NCBI GenBank assembly: GCA_947498775.1 | Contig: CANMLL010000006.1 | Span: 202,197-266,196, forward strand | DNA length: 64,000 nucleotides | Direction: 5' to 3' | From: an uncultured Aquimarina sp. | GTDB lineage: Bacteria; Bacteroidota; Bacteroidia; Flavobacteriales; Flavobacteriaceae | In this document: piece after piece, positions 54,816 through 63,066 of the stretch | Position numbering within the stretch: position 1 is the stretch's first letter | Layout of the letters: every line of letters begins with the position of its first letter | Position numbers and translations under genes: made by a program | Notes under the pieces: generated by a model | Told to the model about the DNA's origin: nothing | What the model saw: the letters and a program-made list of their open reading frames with translations, nothing else | The model's database searches: none

Positions 54816-55184
54816 TTAAACAGTCTCCTCTTCTCTTGACCGAGTTTTGGCAAAACTTTCGATCATATCCGGTACTTTCTCAAATAAAGCTGCTAATCCA
54901 CGTGTTTTTCCAGCTGCGAGAAATGAAATTTCTTCTCCTTTGGTTACTAAGAAACCAATAGGTTCGATTCCAACACCGGCACCGGCTCCAACACCTTGTC
55001 CTTTACGAGCTTTTGATTCTGTACCTTCTCCTCCTCCAGAACCAAATCCCATACCTACTCTGATAACAGGTACGCATTTAAATTCTCCCAAATCGAAGGG
55101 TTCTCCGATAACAGTCTCAGTCTTTGCTTCACTTTTTATAAAATCAGTGATTTGTCCTAATAATTCTTCAAAATGTAATTCCAT
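54816..55184 (-). CDS. GerW/YtfJ-family protein
   Basis: The protein has 122 residues. It fits the YtfJ/GerW fold: FEELLGQITDFIKSEAKTETVIGEPFDLGEFKCVPVIRVGMGFGSGG, a Gly-rich middle (GVGAGAGVGIEPIGFLV) and an acidic end. In Bacillus this family acts in spore germination, but this organism group does not sporulate, so the role differs. The next gene, 11 bases upstream on the same strand, resembles the YtfI-type partner. Confidence 0.9.
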   Translation of the reverse strand: MELHFEELLGQITDFIKSEAKTETVIGEPFDLGEFKCVPVIRVGMGFGSGGGEGTESKARKGQGVGAGAGVGIEPIGFLVTKGEEISFLAAGKTRGLAALFEKVPDMIESFAKTRSREEETV

Positions 55185-55195
55185 GATTGTGTGTT

Positions 55196-55696
55196 TTACT
55201 TGTTTATAAATGATTTAATGATGTTTATTGGTCTATTATGCATCTGCAATATCAATTGATTTCGACCTTCAAAATTGACATTGAATGTTCCCAAATAATA
55301 ATTTAGCAATCCGAAAAACGGGTATAGTTTTGCATTCAGAACATCATCTCCTGTATCAATATCAATAACCATCTTTTTTACTTTAAAAGATCGTAACATT
55401 GATACCATTTTTCTGACACCAAATTTCGTTTTGCTTTTCACACTAGATTTCTTTGCTTTTTTTCTCTTCTTATCTTCTCCCAAGCTTTTGAGTGGGTAGA
55501 AATAAAAAGTGAAAAGAAAAATCTTTAGTTTTATTCGCAGTAGTTCTTTTTTATGTTCTTCTATACTTGCCTTTGCCATACCTTGCAATCGTATCTCATA
55601 CTGATTCTGTTCGGTATCAACAGATACGATAATCGGAATCAACAGCACATAAAGAATCAGTAATAGAAACAAGATAAAAATCGCCGCAAACCACAT
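55196..55696 (-). CDS. DUF2953-like membrane protein
   Basis: The protein has 166 residues. An N-terminal membrane helix (FILFLLLILYVLLIPIIV) leads to a basic Lys-rich segment (about 70-95) and a domain with MVIDIDTGDDVLNAKLYPFFGLLNYYLGTFNVNFEGRNQL. The shape and the pairing with a GerW-like gene match the ytfI-ytfJ pair of Firmicutes, so a DUF2953 relation is inferred. Sequence similarity alone is weak. Confidence 0.65.
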   Translation of the reverse strand: MWFAAIFILFLLLILYVLLIPIIVSVDTEQNQYEIRLQGMAKASIEEHKKELLRIKLKIFLFTFYFYPLKSLGEDKKRKKAKKSSVKSKTKFGVRKMVSMLRSFKVKKMVIDIDTGDDVLNAKLYPFFGLLNYYLGTFNVNFEGRNQLILQMHNRPINIIKSFINK

Positions 55697-55861
55697 GAGT
55701 TGAATTTTACAAGAAAGACGTTAAAAAATAGTAGAGTAACAATGATATTTATCATACTACCTGATAGATTTTGTTAATTTTTCATGGTTCATGTGTGATC
55801 AAAATTCAATGAATATAAAAACAGTAGCTTTGTATAGTACTGAAATATAAACAGGCCCACT

Positions 55862-56255
55862 ATGAAAAAAACTATAGTAATCCTTTTGGTCTTTTTTATA
55901 TTCACTTCTATATCCTTTGCACAAGAGGATGCAGAATACAATGGCGTATTAAAAACAATGTTTGAAGTTTCTGAAACCGAAGGCTCATATACAGCGGCGA
56001 TCAAACAGATATTTGTTAGGTATAAAAACAAATATCCAAATGTGGATGCAACGGTATGGAGTGAGTTGGAAAGTGATTTTCTTAAAACTTCTTTGGATGA
56101 TCTTGTGACCATGTTGGCTCCTGTTCATAACAAATACATGACAAAAGAGGATCCAAAAGAACTTATCACATTTTACAAAACTCCGGTAGGGCAAGAATGG
56201 GGGAATGAAAATTGGGCAAGAGTTTGATAAAAAAATAAAAGAAAAGGGATATTAA
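55862..56255 (+). pseudogene. DUF2059 exported protein, frameshifted C-terminus
   Basis: A signal peptide (VILLVFFIFTSISFAQ) and a DUF2059 domain (YNGVLKTMFEVSETEGSYTAAIKQIFVRYK, LDDLVTMLAPVHNKYMTKEDPKELITFYKTPVG) are intact. The annotated stop comes after GNENWARV at 56227. With one G fewer in the G5 run at 56199-56203, the frame continues WGMKIGQEFDKKIKEKGY to TAA 56253-56255, which is how this family normally ends. The stretch usually between TPVG and the final helix is also absent. I infer an internal deletion plus a one-base insertion, or a sequencing error for the latter. Confidence 0.65.
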
Positions 56256-56261
56256 ATTAGT

Positions 56262-56687
56262 ATGAAAGATAATATCAACTTACAAAAAACGGCAGTTACT
56301 TTTAGTGTAGTTCTGTATGCGATTGTTGTGCCTTATCTAGAGATCAACAATACACATGTCTTCAATCCTGATTGGACACCACATGCCAAAATTCACGAAG
56401 TATGGCAGTTGATCACCAATACTAGTATTGGTGTGCTTTGCCTTTGGCTCATTTGGAAAAAACAAAATGTGCTACTCAGCACAATCCTAAGCATGCTTGT
56501 TACTGGTGGTTTTCTGATTGCTTTCTCTTTACAAAAGCTATACGGTGGTTCAATGAAATTTCTGGACGGAAGTGAAAAAACCATATTCGGGCTTAATATT
56601 GGTGTTGTAGGTTTTGGTATAGCTTTTATCCTATTGATTTTCTCTTTGCTTATGTACAGAAAGAAAAACAATAAAGTGCCGAGATGA
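56262..56687 (+). CDS. Four-helix membrane protein
   Basis: The protein has 141 residues with four hydrophobic helices (AVTFSVVLYAIVVPYLEI, NTSIGVLCLWLIWK, STILSMLVTGGFLIAFSL, GVVGFGIAFILLIFSLLMY). The loop after helix 1 is polar with HVFNPDWTPHAKIHEVW. I know no family. It lies 6 bases past the intact DUF2059 tail, so the two could be one unit. A strong terminator follows. Confidence 0.72.
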   Translation: MKDNINLQKTAVTFSVVLYAIVVPYLEINNTHVFNPDWTPHAKIHEVWQLITNTSIGVLCLWLIWKKQNVLLSTILSMLVTGGFLIAFSLQKLYGGSMKFLDGSEKTIFGLNIGVVGFGIAFILLIFSLLMYRKKNNKVPR

Positions 56688-56700
56688 TCTAATAATATTG

Positions 56701-56733
56701 AAAAGGAGTGCTCGAAAAAGCACTCCTTTTTTT
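56701..56733. terminator. Bidirectional terminator
   Basis: AAAAGGAGTGCT (56701-56712) pairs perfectly with AGCACTCCTTTT (56719-56730), followed by T. It sits between convergent genes. Confidence 0.92.
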
Positions 56734-56742
56734 GTATAAAGT

Positions 56743-57030
56743 CTACCGGGGTTTTGTTAACTTTACTTCTATAGCTCCATAAATATCGATTTCATATCCT
56801 TCGTCTCGCGCTTTTAGGATCATATCTTTTACTATATTCTTTTCATGTTTTAGTTCTGAGATTCGTTTTGCAGAGTGCAAATTATCCAGATCAGATCCTT
56901 CTTGTATTTGTAACATTTGAAGATTATGAAATTTTATTTTGTTGGCAATCAACGAAAACAGGACATCTGCCGCCTCTATTGCAGAAAAAGAACCTTCAAT
57001 AAGTTTGATATGTCTTTCTGTATTAGTCAT
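56743..57030 (-). CDS. Small alpha-helical protein of unknown function
   Basis: The protein has 95 residues without signal peptide or membrane segment. It is helical and charged (TERHIKLIEGSFSAIEAADVLFSLIANKIKFHNL, ISELKHEKNIVKDMILKARDEGYEIDIYGAIEVKL). I do not recognise the family. It is 30 bases downstream of icd on the same strand, so it may be co-transcribed. Confidence 0.72.
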   Translation of the reverse strand: MTNTERHIKLIEGSFSAIEAADVLFSLIANKIKFHNLQMLQIQEGSDLDNLHSAKRISELKHEKNIVKDMILKARDEGYEIDIYGAIEVKLTKPR

Positions 57031-57060
57031 AACATTACTTTTTTTAGTTAGGTTACAATA

Positions 57061-58494
57061 TCATTGCCCCTGCCCCAAAGAGAATGATGGGGTACCATCA
57101 AAAGCATATAGATTTTCTGTCTTTATGACATCAATGTCTTTTGTAATTGCATCAGAAAGTAATTGTACAACCTGTTCTTTTGTAGTATTATCTTTCTGAG
57201 CACTAAACCTACATCGCCAATGGTCTGTACAAAAGGTTTCGTCGAAACCATTAGGCCATACTTTTATACCTCTGTTGGTGATCATCGAGAGGTGTAAATT
57301 TCCGTTATTTAATGCTTCCAATTTTTTGGCAATTGCATTGGCTTCGGTCCCTTCCCAATGAACAAACACATCAACTCCAAGTAATTCTTTTTTGGCTAAT
57401 GGCTTACGCTTATATTTTGGTAATTGTATTGGGTTCTCATTATCATAAGAAACAGTATTTAATGTTTTAGGAGCTTTACCAAGGTTATTTATTACTTCTT
57501 GGGCAAATTCTCTGGTCCCTACTTTCTTATTGCTAACTCCCTCTTTATAGATATCATAGGTATGTATACCATCTTCTATTGTTTTTAACCAGGCATTTTG
57601 CACTTTTTCGGCGATCTCTGTTTGCCCAATATGTATAAGCATCATAATCGCCCCTTGCAAAAGACCTGATGGGTTGGCAAGGTTTTGTCCTGCTCTGCGT
57701 GGCGCAGAACCATGTATAGCCTCAAACATCGCACATTCTTCACCAATATTAGAAGATCCTGCAAGACCTACAGAACCCGTTATCTGTGCTGCGATATCAG
57801 ACATGATATCTCCATAAAGATTTGGCATCACAATAACGTCGAATACTTCTGGCGTATCGGCCATCTTTGCAGCACCTATATCTACAATCCAATGTTCGTT
57901 TTCTATATCGGGATACTCGCTTGCAATCTCTTCGAATACTTTGTGAAACAACCCATCTGTTTGTTTCATGATATTATCTTTAGTAAAACATGTTACCTTT
58001 TTTCTATTATACTTTTTAGCAAATTCAAAAGCATACCTTACGATCTTTTCGCAGCCTGGGCGACTTATCAGTTTCAAGCACTGTACTACTTCGTCGGTTT
58101 GTTGATGTTCTATCCCCGCATAGAGATCTTCTTCATTTTCTCGAATGATCACAATATCCATATCAGGGTGTTTGGTAGCTACAAATGGATGTAAGCTTTT
58201 ACAAGGCCTAATGTTGGCGTATAATCCTAAAAACTTTCTTGTGGTCACATTGAGACTTTTATATCCTTTACCCTGGGGAGTTGTAATAGGAGCCTTAAGG
58301 AATATCTTATTTTTACGAATGATATCCCAAGATGCATCCGAAATACCAGAAGTATTCCCTCCCAGATATACTTTTTCTCCCACTTCTATTTCTTCAATAT
58401 TTAATTGAGCTCCGGCTGTCATAATGATTTCAAGTGTTGCATCCATGATCTCGGGACCGATACCATCTCCTTTGGCTACTGTTATTGTTTTCAT
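57061..58494 (-). CDS. icd: NADP-dependent isocitrate dehydrogenase
   Basis: The protein has 477 residues from ATG 58494; the longer frame adds 12 residues without family support. It is of the isocitrate/isopropylmalate dehydrogenase superfamily: TVAKGDGIGPEIMDATL, NVTTRKFLGLYANIRPCKSL, VIIRENEEDLYAGIEH, and MFEAIHGSAPRRAGQNLANPSGLLQGAIMML. A C-terminal ~130-residue extension (ELLGVDVFVHWEGTEANAIA) marks the long Thermus-like form. It makes 2-oxoglutarate in the TCA cycle. Confidence 0.92.
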   Translation of the reverse strand: MKTITVAKGDGIGPEIMDATLEIIMTAGAQLNIEEIEVGEKVYLGGNTSGISDASWDIIRKNKIFLKAPITTPQGKGYKSLNVTTRKFLGLYANIRPCKSLHPFVATKHPDMDIVIIRENEEDLYAGIEHQQTDEVVQCLKLISRPGCEKIVRYAFEFAKKYNRKKVTCFTKDNIMKQTDGLFHKVFEEIASEYPDIENEHWIVDIGAAKMADTPEVFDVIVMPNLYGDIMSDIAAQITGSVGLAGSSNIGEECAMFEAIHGSAPRRAGQNLANPSGLLQGAIMMLIHIGQTEIAEKVQNAWLKTIEDGIHTYDIYKEGVSNKKVGTREFAQEVINNLGKAPKTLNTVSYDNENPIQLPKYKRKPLAKKELLGVDVFVHWEGTEANAIAKKLEALNNGNLHLSMITNRGIKVWPNGFDETFCTDHWRCRFSAQKDNTTKEQVVQLLSDAITKDIDVIKTENLYAFDGTPSFSLGQGQ

Positions 58495-58682
58495 GCGTCT
58501 ATTGTTTAAAGTTGTATGCAAAAATCGCACAACTTTTTCATTTATTTTTATTTATATTTATAATGATTTGCATAACAATTATTTATGAATATGTTTTAAA
58601 ATACTGCACAAAACCTTCCGTAAACCTTTCTTACCAAAAAATCAATATCTTTATCTTTATTCATCACGCATCAATCTAAAAA

Positions 58683-59780
58683 ATGAAAATCAAATTTCCT
58701 TTTCGAATACTATTATTTACTACACTCCTACTCGCTTCATGCAAAAACCAAGAAGGTGACTATGTATGTAAACCTTGCGATCTATCCTGTGATGCACTTT
58801 CTTTTGCAGATCCTGGAGCATGCCCACATTGCGGAATGGATTTGATTAAGAAAAGTGTTTTAGAAGCCAAAAAAAACCTTGTAGTTAATGAGGTTAATAT
58901 ACGTGAAGGTTCGGGTGAATTCTTAATTGAAGGCGGTATCGGAAAAAAAGACAGAACTATTCGGGTATTTTATCATAAACCAAAGAACTATACATCCGAT
59001 TCGAAAATATTGATCGTAGTACCAGGTGCCGGAAGAAATGGTGACAGCTACAGAGATGCCTGGATTGAAAAATCCGAGAAGCACAACATTTTAATACTCT
59101 CCCCCATGTATCCTGAGAAAGAATACGATTTTGGAGATTATCATCTATGCGGCATCATGTATGATCTGGATTTAAAAAATGGAGTCACGTATATCAAGGA
59201 TACTAATATCGCAAAGATGGACGAAGAGAAGTTTACTTTTAAAGTGAACTCGAAACCTGAGGAATGGATTTTTGATGATTTTGATCGTTTTTTTGATTTG
59301 GCATCGCAACACCTTGGTTCAACTCAAACCACCTACGATATCTTTGGACATTCTGCCGGTGGGCAAATACTTCATCGTATGGCAATCTTTGACATCGATT
59401 CGAAGGTAAATCGTATCATCGCGGCAAACTCGGGATTTTACACTTTACCAAGTTTTGATTTCAAACTTCCGTTTGGAGTAAAAGATGCTCCTTTTTCTGA
59501 AGAAAATCTTCCTACTATATTCAAAAAGAAGTTGGTGCTGCTTATTGGCGAATTGGATAACGAAAATGAAAAAGGAGGTACATTATTACATTCGGTATCG
59601 GCCAACAAACAAGGAATGCACCGATTAGAACGAGGAACTTTCTTTTTTAATAGTTCCAAAGAAAAAGCAAAAGAGATGAATGTTGACTTTAACTGGAAGA
59701 AAATCATCGTTCCTGGTACCGGCCATAATCACAAAAAAATGGGAGATGCTGCAGCAGCATATTTGTATAAAGATGAATAA
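58683..59780 (+). CDS. Lipoprotein: zinc-ribbon-like domain fused to alpha/beta hydrolase
   Basis: The protein has 365 residues. The lipoprotein signal LLFTTLLLASC is followed at once by YVCKPCDLSCD and CPHCGMDLIKK, a six-Cys metal-binding segment like those of heavy-metal-binding domains. The remaining ~300 residues form an alpha/beta hydrolase: LIVVPGAGRNGDSYRDAW, FGHSAGGQIL (Ser nucleophile, near 224) and the C-terminal VPGTGHNHKKM (His). This combination is unusual. It is probably an envelope-anchored hydrolase; the substrate is unknown. It stands 16 bases before an acetyltransferase gene. Confidence 0.82.
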   Translation: MKIKFPFRILLFTTLLLASCKNQEGDYVCKPCDLSCDALSFADPGACPHCGMDLIKKSVLEAKKNLVVNEVNIREGSGEFLIEGGIGKKDRTIRVFYHKPKNYTSDSKILIVVPGAGRNGDSYRDAWIEKSEKHNILILSPMYPEKEYDFGDYHLCGIMYDLDLKNGVTYIKDTNIAKMDEEKFTFKVNSKPEEWIFDDFDRFFDLASQHLGSTQTTYDIFGHSAGGQILHRMAIFDIDSKVNRIIAANSGFYTLPSFDFKLPFGVKDAPFSEENLPTIFKKKLVLLIGELDNENEKGGTLLHSVSANKQGMHRLERGTFFFNSSKEKAKEMNVDFNWKKIIVPGTGHNHKKMGDAAAAYLYKDE

Positions 59781-59795
59781 TGATATTAACAAATA

Positions 59796-60323
59796 ATGAA
59801 GTACTTACTCACTGGACAAGAAACCGAGAGATTAAAATTTAGACTCCTAAAACCTGACGATTTTGATTCATGGGTAGATTTGTTTAAAGAAAATAAAGTA
59901 GCAGGGTTTTTGGAAATGGATCCAACGCTTTCTCCTACTGACTTATGTAAAGCCTGGTTCGACAAATCATTTAATCGATATCAAAACGATCTGGGAGGAA
60001 TGAATGTTTTGATTGATAAAAAGACGAATCGGTTTGTTGGGCAATGCGGACTTCTAATCCAAACTATAGAAGAAGTAAAACGATTAGAAGTTGGATATTC
60101 TATCCTTCCCAAATTCTGGAATCAGGGATATGCCTTCGAAGCTGCTTTAAAATGTAAAAATTACGCTTTTGAAAATAATTTTACCGATTCACTAATCTCG
60201 GTGGTGCATATCGAAAATATTGGCTCTGAAAAAGTTGCTTTAAAAAATGGAATGACCTTCGAAAAAAAACTTGATGATCTCTTTAATATTTTTAGCATTG
60301 ATAAAAAAGATTGGAATCAATAA
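59796..60323 (+). CDS. GNAT acetyltransferase
   Basis: The protein has 175 residues. It shows the RimJ-type GNAT pattern: ETERLKFRLLKPDDFDSW, GGMNVLIDKKTNRFVGQCGLL, KRLEVGYSILPKFWNQGYAFEA, and SVVHIENIGSEKVALKNGM (acetyl-CoA Q/RxxGxG region partly degenerate). It probably acetylates a protein N-terminus or a small amine. It follows the hydrolase lipoprotein gene closely. Confidence 0.9.
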   Translation: MKYLLTGQETERLKFRLLKPDDFDSWVDLFKENKVAGFLEMDPTLSPTDLCKAWFDKSFNRYQNDLGGMNVLIDKKTNRFVGQCGLLIQTIEEVKRLEVGYSILPKFWNQGYAFEAALKCKNYAFENNFTDSLISVVHIENIGSEKVALKNGMTFEKKLDDLFNIFSIDKKDWNQ

Positions 60324-60405
60324 AATAAATGATTTGTGACTCGAATTAAAACAATATTATCATTCCATTTTGTAATAAGATGTATCTGTGTACGACCAAT
60401 ACGTC

Positions 60406-61230
60406 ATGATTAAGGAATTTAAAGAATTTTCTACAGGAGCTTTACTAAAAATAGCCAATCAAGAGCTACTAGAATCCTATACTTCCTCGCAATTGCTAGG
60501 ACTTTATACTTTTATTTGGGGCAAGGATGCTGATTTAAATATCGAGATAGATGGGATTTCGCTTACTGTCAAAAAGAATAAGATTGTAGTACTTACTCCA
60601 AACCAGTACTTCAGATTCGTTGATGGATCTAATGTTATTGTATATCAGTTTAATCGCGAATTTTATTGTATAAAAGATCACGATAAAGAAGTAAGTTGTA
60701 TGGGTGTGCTGTTTTTTGGTAATAGTGTAATCCCAATTATTGATCTTGATGAAAAAAATAGCAATAAACTTGATCTCTTACATCAGATATATTTAGACGA
60801 ACTTGATACCGTAGATACTATACAAGCAGAAATGCTACGAATGTTAATGGCACGATTTATAATCACTACTACCCGTCTTATCAAGCAACAAGACAATTTT
60901 GATAAGGTTAGGGATCAAGTAGATATACTAAGAGAGTTTAATGCATTGGTCGAGTTTAATTTCAGAAAAGAACATTCGGTTGGGTTTTATGCTGAAAAAT
61001 TGTTTAAATCGCCTAAGACGCTGTCGAATTATTTTGCTAAATTTGAAAAAAGTCCATTACAGATTATTCATGATCGTATAATCTTGGAAGCCAAACGCCT
61101 ACTTATATATACAAACAAAACTGCTAAAGAGATAGCCTACGAGATAGGTTTTGACGATGCATCGCATCTTAGTAGAATGTTTAAAAAGCATACGTCTTTA
61201 TCTCCTTCAGAGTTCAAAAGACAATTATAG
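60406..61230 (+). CDS. AraC-family transcriptional regulator
   Basis: The protein has 274 residues from ATG 60406; a GTG six codons earlier is less likely. A cupin-like sensor N-terminus (VVLTPNQYFRFVDGSNVIVYQFNREFYCI) is followed by the double HTH: FYAEKLFKSPKTLSNYFAKFEKSPLQIIHDRIILEAKRLL and IAYEIGFDDASHLSRMFKKHTSLSPSEFKRQL. It resembles AraC regulators that control DoxX and peroxidase-type genes in Bacteroidota. Two promoters with 21-bp-spaced direct repeats lie about 1.4 and 1.7 kb downstream and are candidate targets. Confidence 0.92.
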   Translation: MIKEFKEFSTGALLKIANQELLESYTSSQLLGLYTFIWGKDADLNIEIDGISLTVKKNKIVVLTPNQYFRFVDGSNVIVYQFNREFYCIKDHDKEVSCMGVLFFGNSVIPIIDLDEKNSNKLDLLHQIYLDELDTVDTIQAEMLRMLMARFIITTTRLIKQQDNFDKVRDQVDILREFNALVEFNFRKEHSVGFYAEKLFKSPKTLSNYFAKFEKSPLQIIHDRIILEAKRLLIYTNKTAKEIAYEIGFDDASHLSRMFKKHTSLSPSEFKRQL

Positions 61231-61372
61231 TGAACCGGAAGGAAAGTATTGACAAGAGTAAAGGAATACACTCTATGTTGACTTGACATATTATAGCCCC
61301 ACTTTGTAGTTTATAAATTTAAAACTACCGAAATATCTTATATTAAAAGAGGTTCGGGTAAAACACATAGGC

Positions 61373-61858
61373 ATGCAAACGCTCATCAGTTCTATTAAAT
61401 TAATTCTATTAGGCCTTATATTTCTTACCACTTCAATAAGTACATCCCAAGTAATCTATGAGGATCAATTAGAAACCGTATATCTTAATCATAAAGGTGA
61501 GGAGGTTGTTTACACTAATAATTTCAGCAGGTTTAATGATAGTCTGATTTCGGGAGATGAAATTAATTTCAGAATAGAAATCCGAAAAGCAAAAAAAGAT
61601 AACAGCTACTTACTGTTTCTTTCTGAAAGAAGTAATCTTGAGTTACCCAGAGCAGGGTATTTAAAAACAATTCGTAAAGGAGCAAATAAAAGTACCAATG
61701 TGAAAGCTTTTGAAAGTTACTTAAATGAAAAACTTCCAGAGTTAATTAATCAATTTAGAAAAGATAACAACCTGGAGGAATTGTACATCACCTCAAGAAA
61801 AAATACATTTAACGGAAAAATAGATTCATTGCCCAGTGTTCTCTCTATTGATTTTTAA
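61373..61858 (+). CDS. Exported protein of unknown function
   Basis: The protein has 161 residues with a signal peptide (LILLGLIFLTTSISTSQ). The mature part is YEDQLETVYLNHKGEEVVYTNNF, then a basic region (RKAKKDNSYLLFLSERSNLELP) and LYITSRKNTFNGKI. No family is recognised. It lies between the AraC regulator and DoxX genes in the same direction. Confidence 0.7.
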   Translation: MQTLISSIKLILLGLIFLTTSISTSQVIYEDQLETVYLNHKGEEVVYTNNFSRFNDSLISGDEINFRIEIRKAKKDNSYLLFLSERSNLELPRAGYLKTIRKGANKSTNVKAFESYLNEKLPELINQFRKDNNLEELYITSRKNTFNGKIDSLPSVLSIDF

Positions 61859-61891
61859 TAAACGAATAAACACAAGCACTTCCTAAACAAA

Positions 61892-62263
61892 ATGAAAAAA
61901 ATACTACCCCTATTGTTACGCATTATTGTAGCAATAATTTTAATTCAGACACTTAGATTTAAATTCACTGCTCATCCCGATAGCGTATACATTTTTACAG
62001 AAGTGGGCCTAGAACCCTATGGCCGCATTGGCACTGGGATTACCGAGCTGGTTGCTGGGATTTTATTACTAATCCCCAAAACGGTATGGATTGGAGCCAT
62101 GCTAACGCTAGGAATTATTGGTGGGGCTATTATGATGCATGTCACAAGGCTAGGTATCGAAATTAACGATGATGGTGGGATTTTGTTTGTAACTGCATTA
62201 GTAACTTTTGTACTTAGTGCTATTATCCTTTGGGCAGAAAGAAAACAAGTCAAGTTTTTTTGA
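61892..62263 (+). CDS. DoxX-family membrane protein
   Basis: The protein has 123 residues with four membrane helices (RIIVAIILIQTLRFKF, GTGITELVAGILLLIP, GAMLTLGIIGGAIMMHV, FVTALVTFVLSAIILW). The DoxX signature around RIIVAIILIQTLRFKFTAHPDS and GLEPYGRIGTGITELVAGI is present. DoxX proteins take part in thiol/quinone redox chemistry at the membrane. It lies 33 bases downstream of the exported protein gene and near an AraC regulator, consistent with redox stress response. Confidence 0.9.
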   Translation: MKKILPLLLRIIVAIILIQTLRFKFTAHPDSVYIFTEVGLEPYGRIGTGITELVAGILLLIPKTVWIGAMLTLGIIGGAIMMHVTRLGIEINDDGGILFVTALVTFVLSAIILWAERKQVKFF

Positions 62264-62300
62264 TAAGTGATATAATCTTCTAAAAAAAATTCCATATAAT

Positions 62301-62461
62301 GAACTCATCTTGAGTAATGCTTTTGCCTACAAAATTTACATTTTGCACTCTAATTTTGCTAATTTTTTTCAGCATAGCCATAGCTATGTTGAAAAAAATT
62401 AGCTTCATTACGGCACAAAAGCCAAACTTTTCGGCTTAAAACCATTACTCAAGATGAGTTC
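62301..62461. mobile_element. MITE-like nested palindrome
   Basis: A 161-base element has perfect 19-bp terminal inverted repeats GAACTCATCTTGAGTAATG (62301-62319) and its reverse complement (62443-62461). It contains a second inverted repeat of about 21 bases (GCTAATTTTTTTC.. / ..GAAAAAAATTAGC) around the centre near 62381. AAT flanks both ends (62298-62300 and 62462-62464 region), a possible 3-bp target duplication. No transposase is encoded. It could form a long cruciform or RNA hairpin. Confidence 0.65.
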
Positions 62462-62603
62462 AATATCAAAAAACGAAGTAGAAAAGGATTAAAAATGTCA
62501 TTACAAAAATTCTAAGTTTAAAGTAACTCCATTTGTTTATCCGCGATTTAGATTGCTTCGCTTCTCTTGGAATACTAATTTTTTGAACATCCTCTTTTTA
62601 TTT

Positions 62604-62683
62604 TCGGGAAGTTTTGACAAGTCCCCGGGAAAAATAATCATTTCTTCAGCTGTATATCTGATGCATCTTTGTATTGAAAATTA
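62604..62683 (+). promoter_or_regulatory. Regulated promoter copy R1
   Basis: This copy of a regulated promoter shares 34 of 42 bases with R2 (62918-62999) over its upstream part. It has half-sites TCGGG (62604) and CCGGG (62625), 21 bp apart, the common TTTGACAAG and CATTTCTT, and a -7-like CATCTTTG. It precedes the 48-codon frame at 62759. Confidence 0.6.
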
Positions 62684-62758
62684 GAACCAATACTAACACA
62701 TATCCTGAAACGTACCTATAAGCATCCCGATCAGGATAAAACTTAAAACAATACCAAG

Positions 62759-62905
62759 ATGACTATACAAAATAAATCAATTTTCAATTTGATAGAGATC
62801 TTCCGTCAGGAGAAAAAACAAATCATAAAAGCTATCAATCCAAAAAAACATTGTGAGCAAAAGGGAATTCATGATTTTTACTGTAATAAAGAAAAATCCT
62901 TTTAA
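62759..62905 (+). CDS. Possible 48-residue protein
   Basis: An ATG frame of 48 codons ends at TAA 62905. It is basic and helical (NLIEIFRQEKKQIIKAINPKK) with two Cys (KKHCEQKG and FYCNKEK), with no signal peptide. It is the only frame behind promoter copy R1. It may be a remnant of a gene whose promoter was duplicated, or a real small protein. Similarity is not recognised. Confidence 0.35.
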   Translation: MTIQNKSIFNLIEIFRQEKKQIIKAINPKKHCEQKGIHDFYCNKEKSF

Positions 62906-62917
62906 AAACATCAAGAG

Positions 62918-62999
62918 TCGGGAAAATTTGACAAGCCTTCGGGAAAAACGACCATTTCTTGACCTCAATTTCGATTAGATCTTTGTACAAGAAAAATTA
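62918..62999 (+). promoter_or_regulatory. Regulated promoter copy R2 of AhpD-like gene
   Basis: Two direct half-sites TCGGGAAAA (62918 and 62939), spaced 21 bp, precede CATTTCTT, a -33-like TTG and the -7-like GATCTTTG. The direct-repeat spacing of two helical turns suits an AraC-type activator such as the one encoded at 60406. Confidence 0.6.
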
Positions 63000-63066
63000 A
63001 GTAAAAAATTAAATACAAATATTAACAAATTCTCGATTTAATTCGGGATATCAAAAAAATAAAATT

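Noticed and set aside
54958..54980. tRNA-like GGTTCGATTCC segment
   Set aside because: It lies inside the GerW-like gene, and no acceptor, D or anticodon stems surround it.
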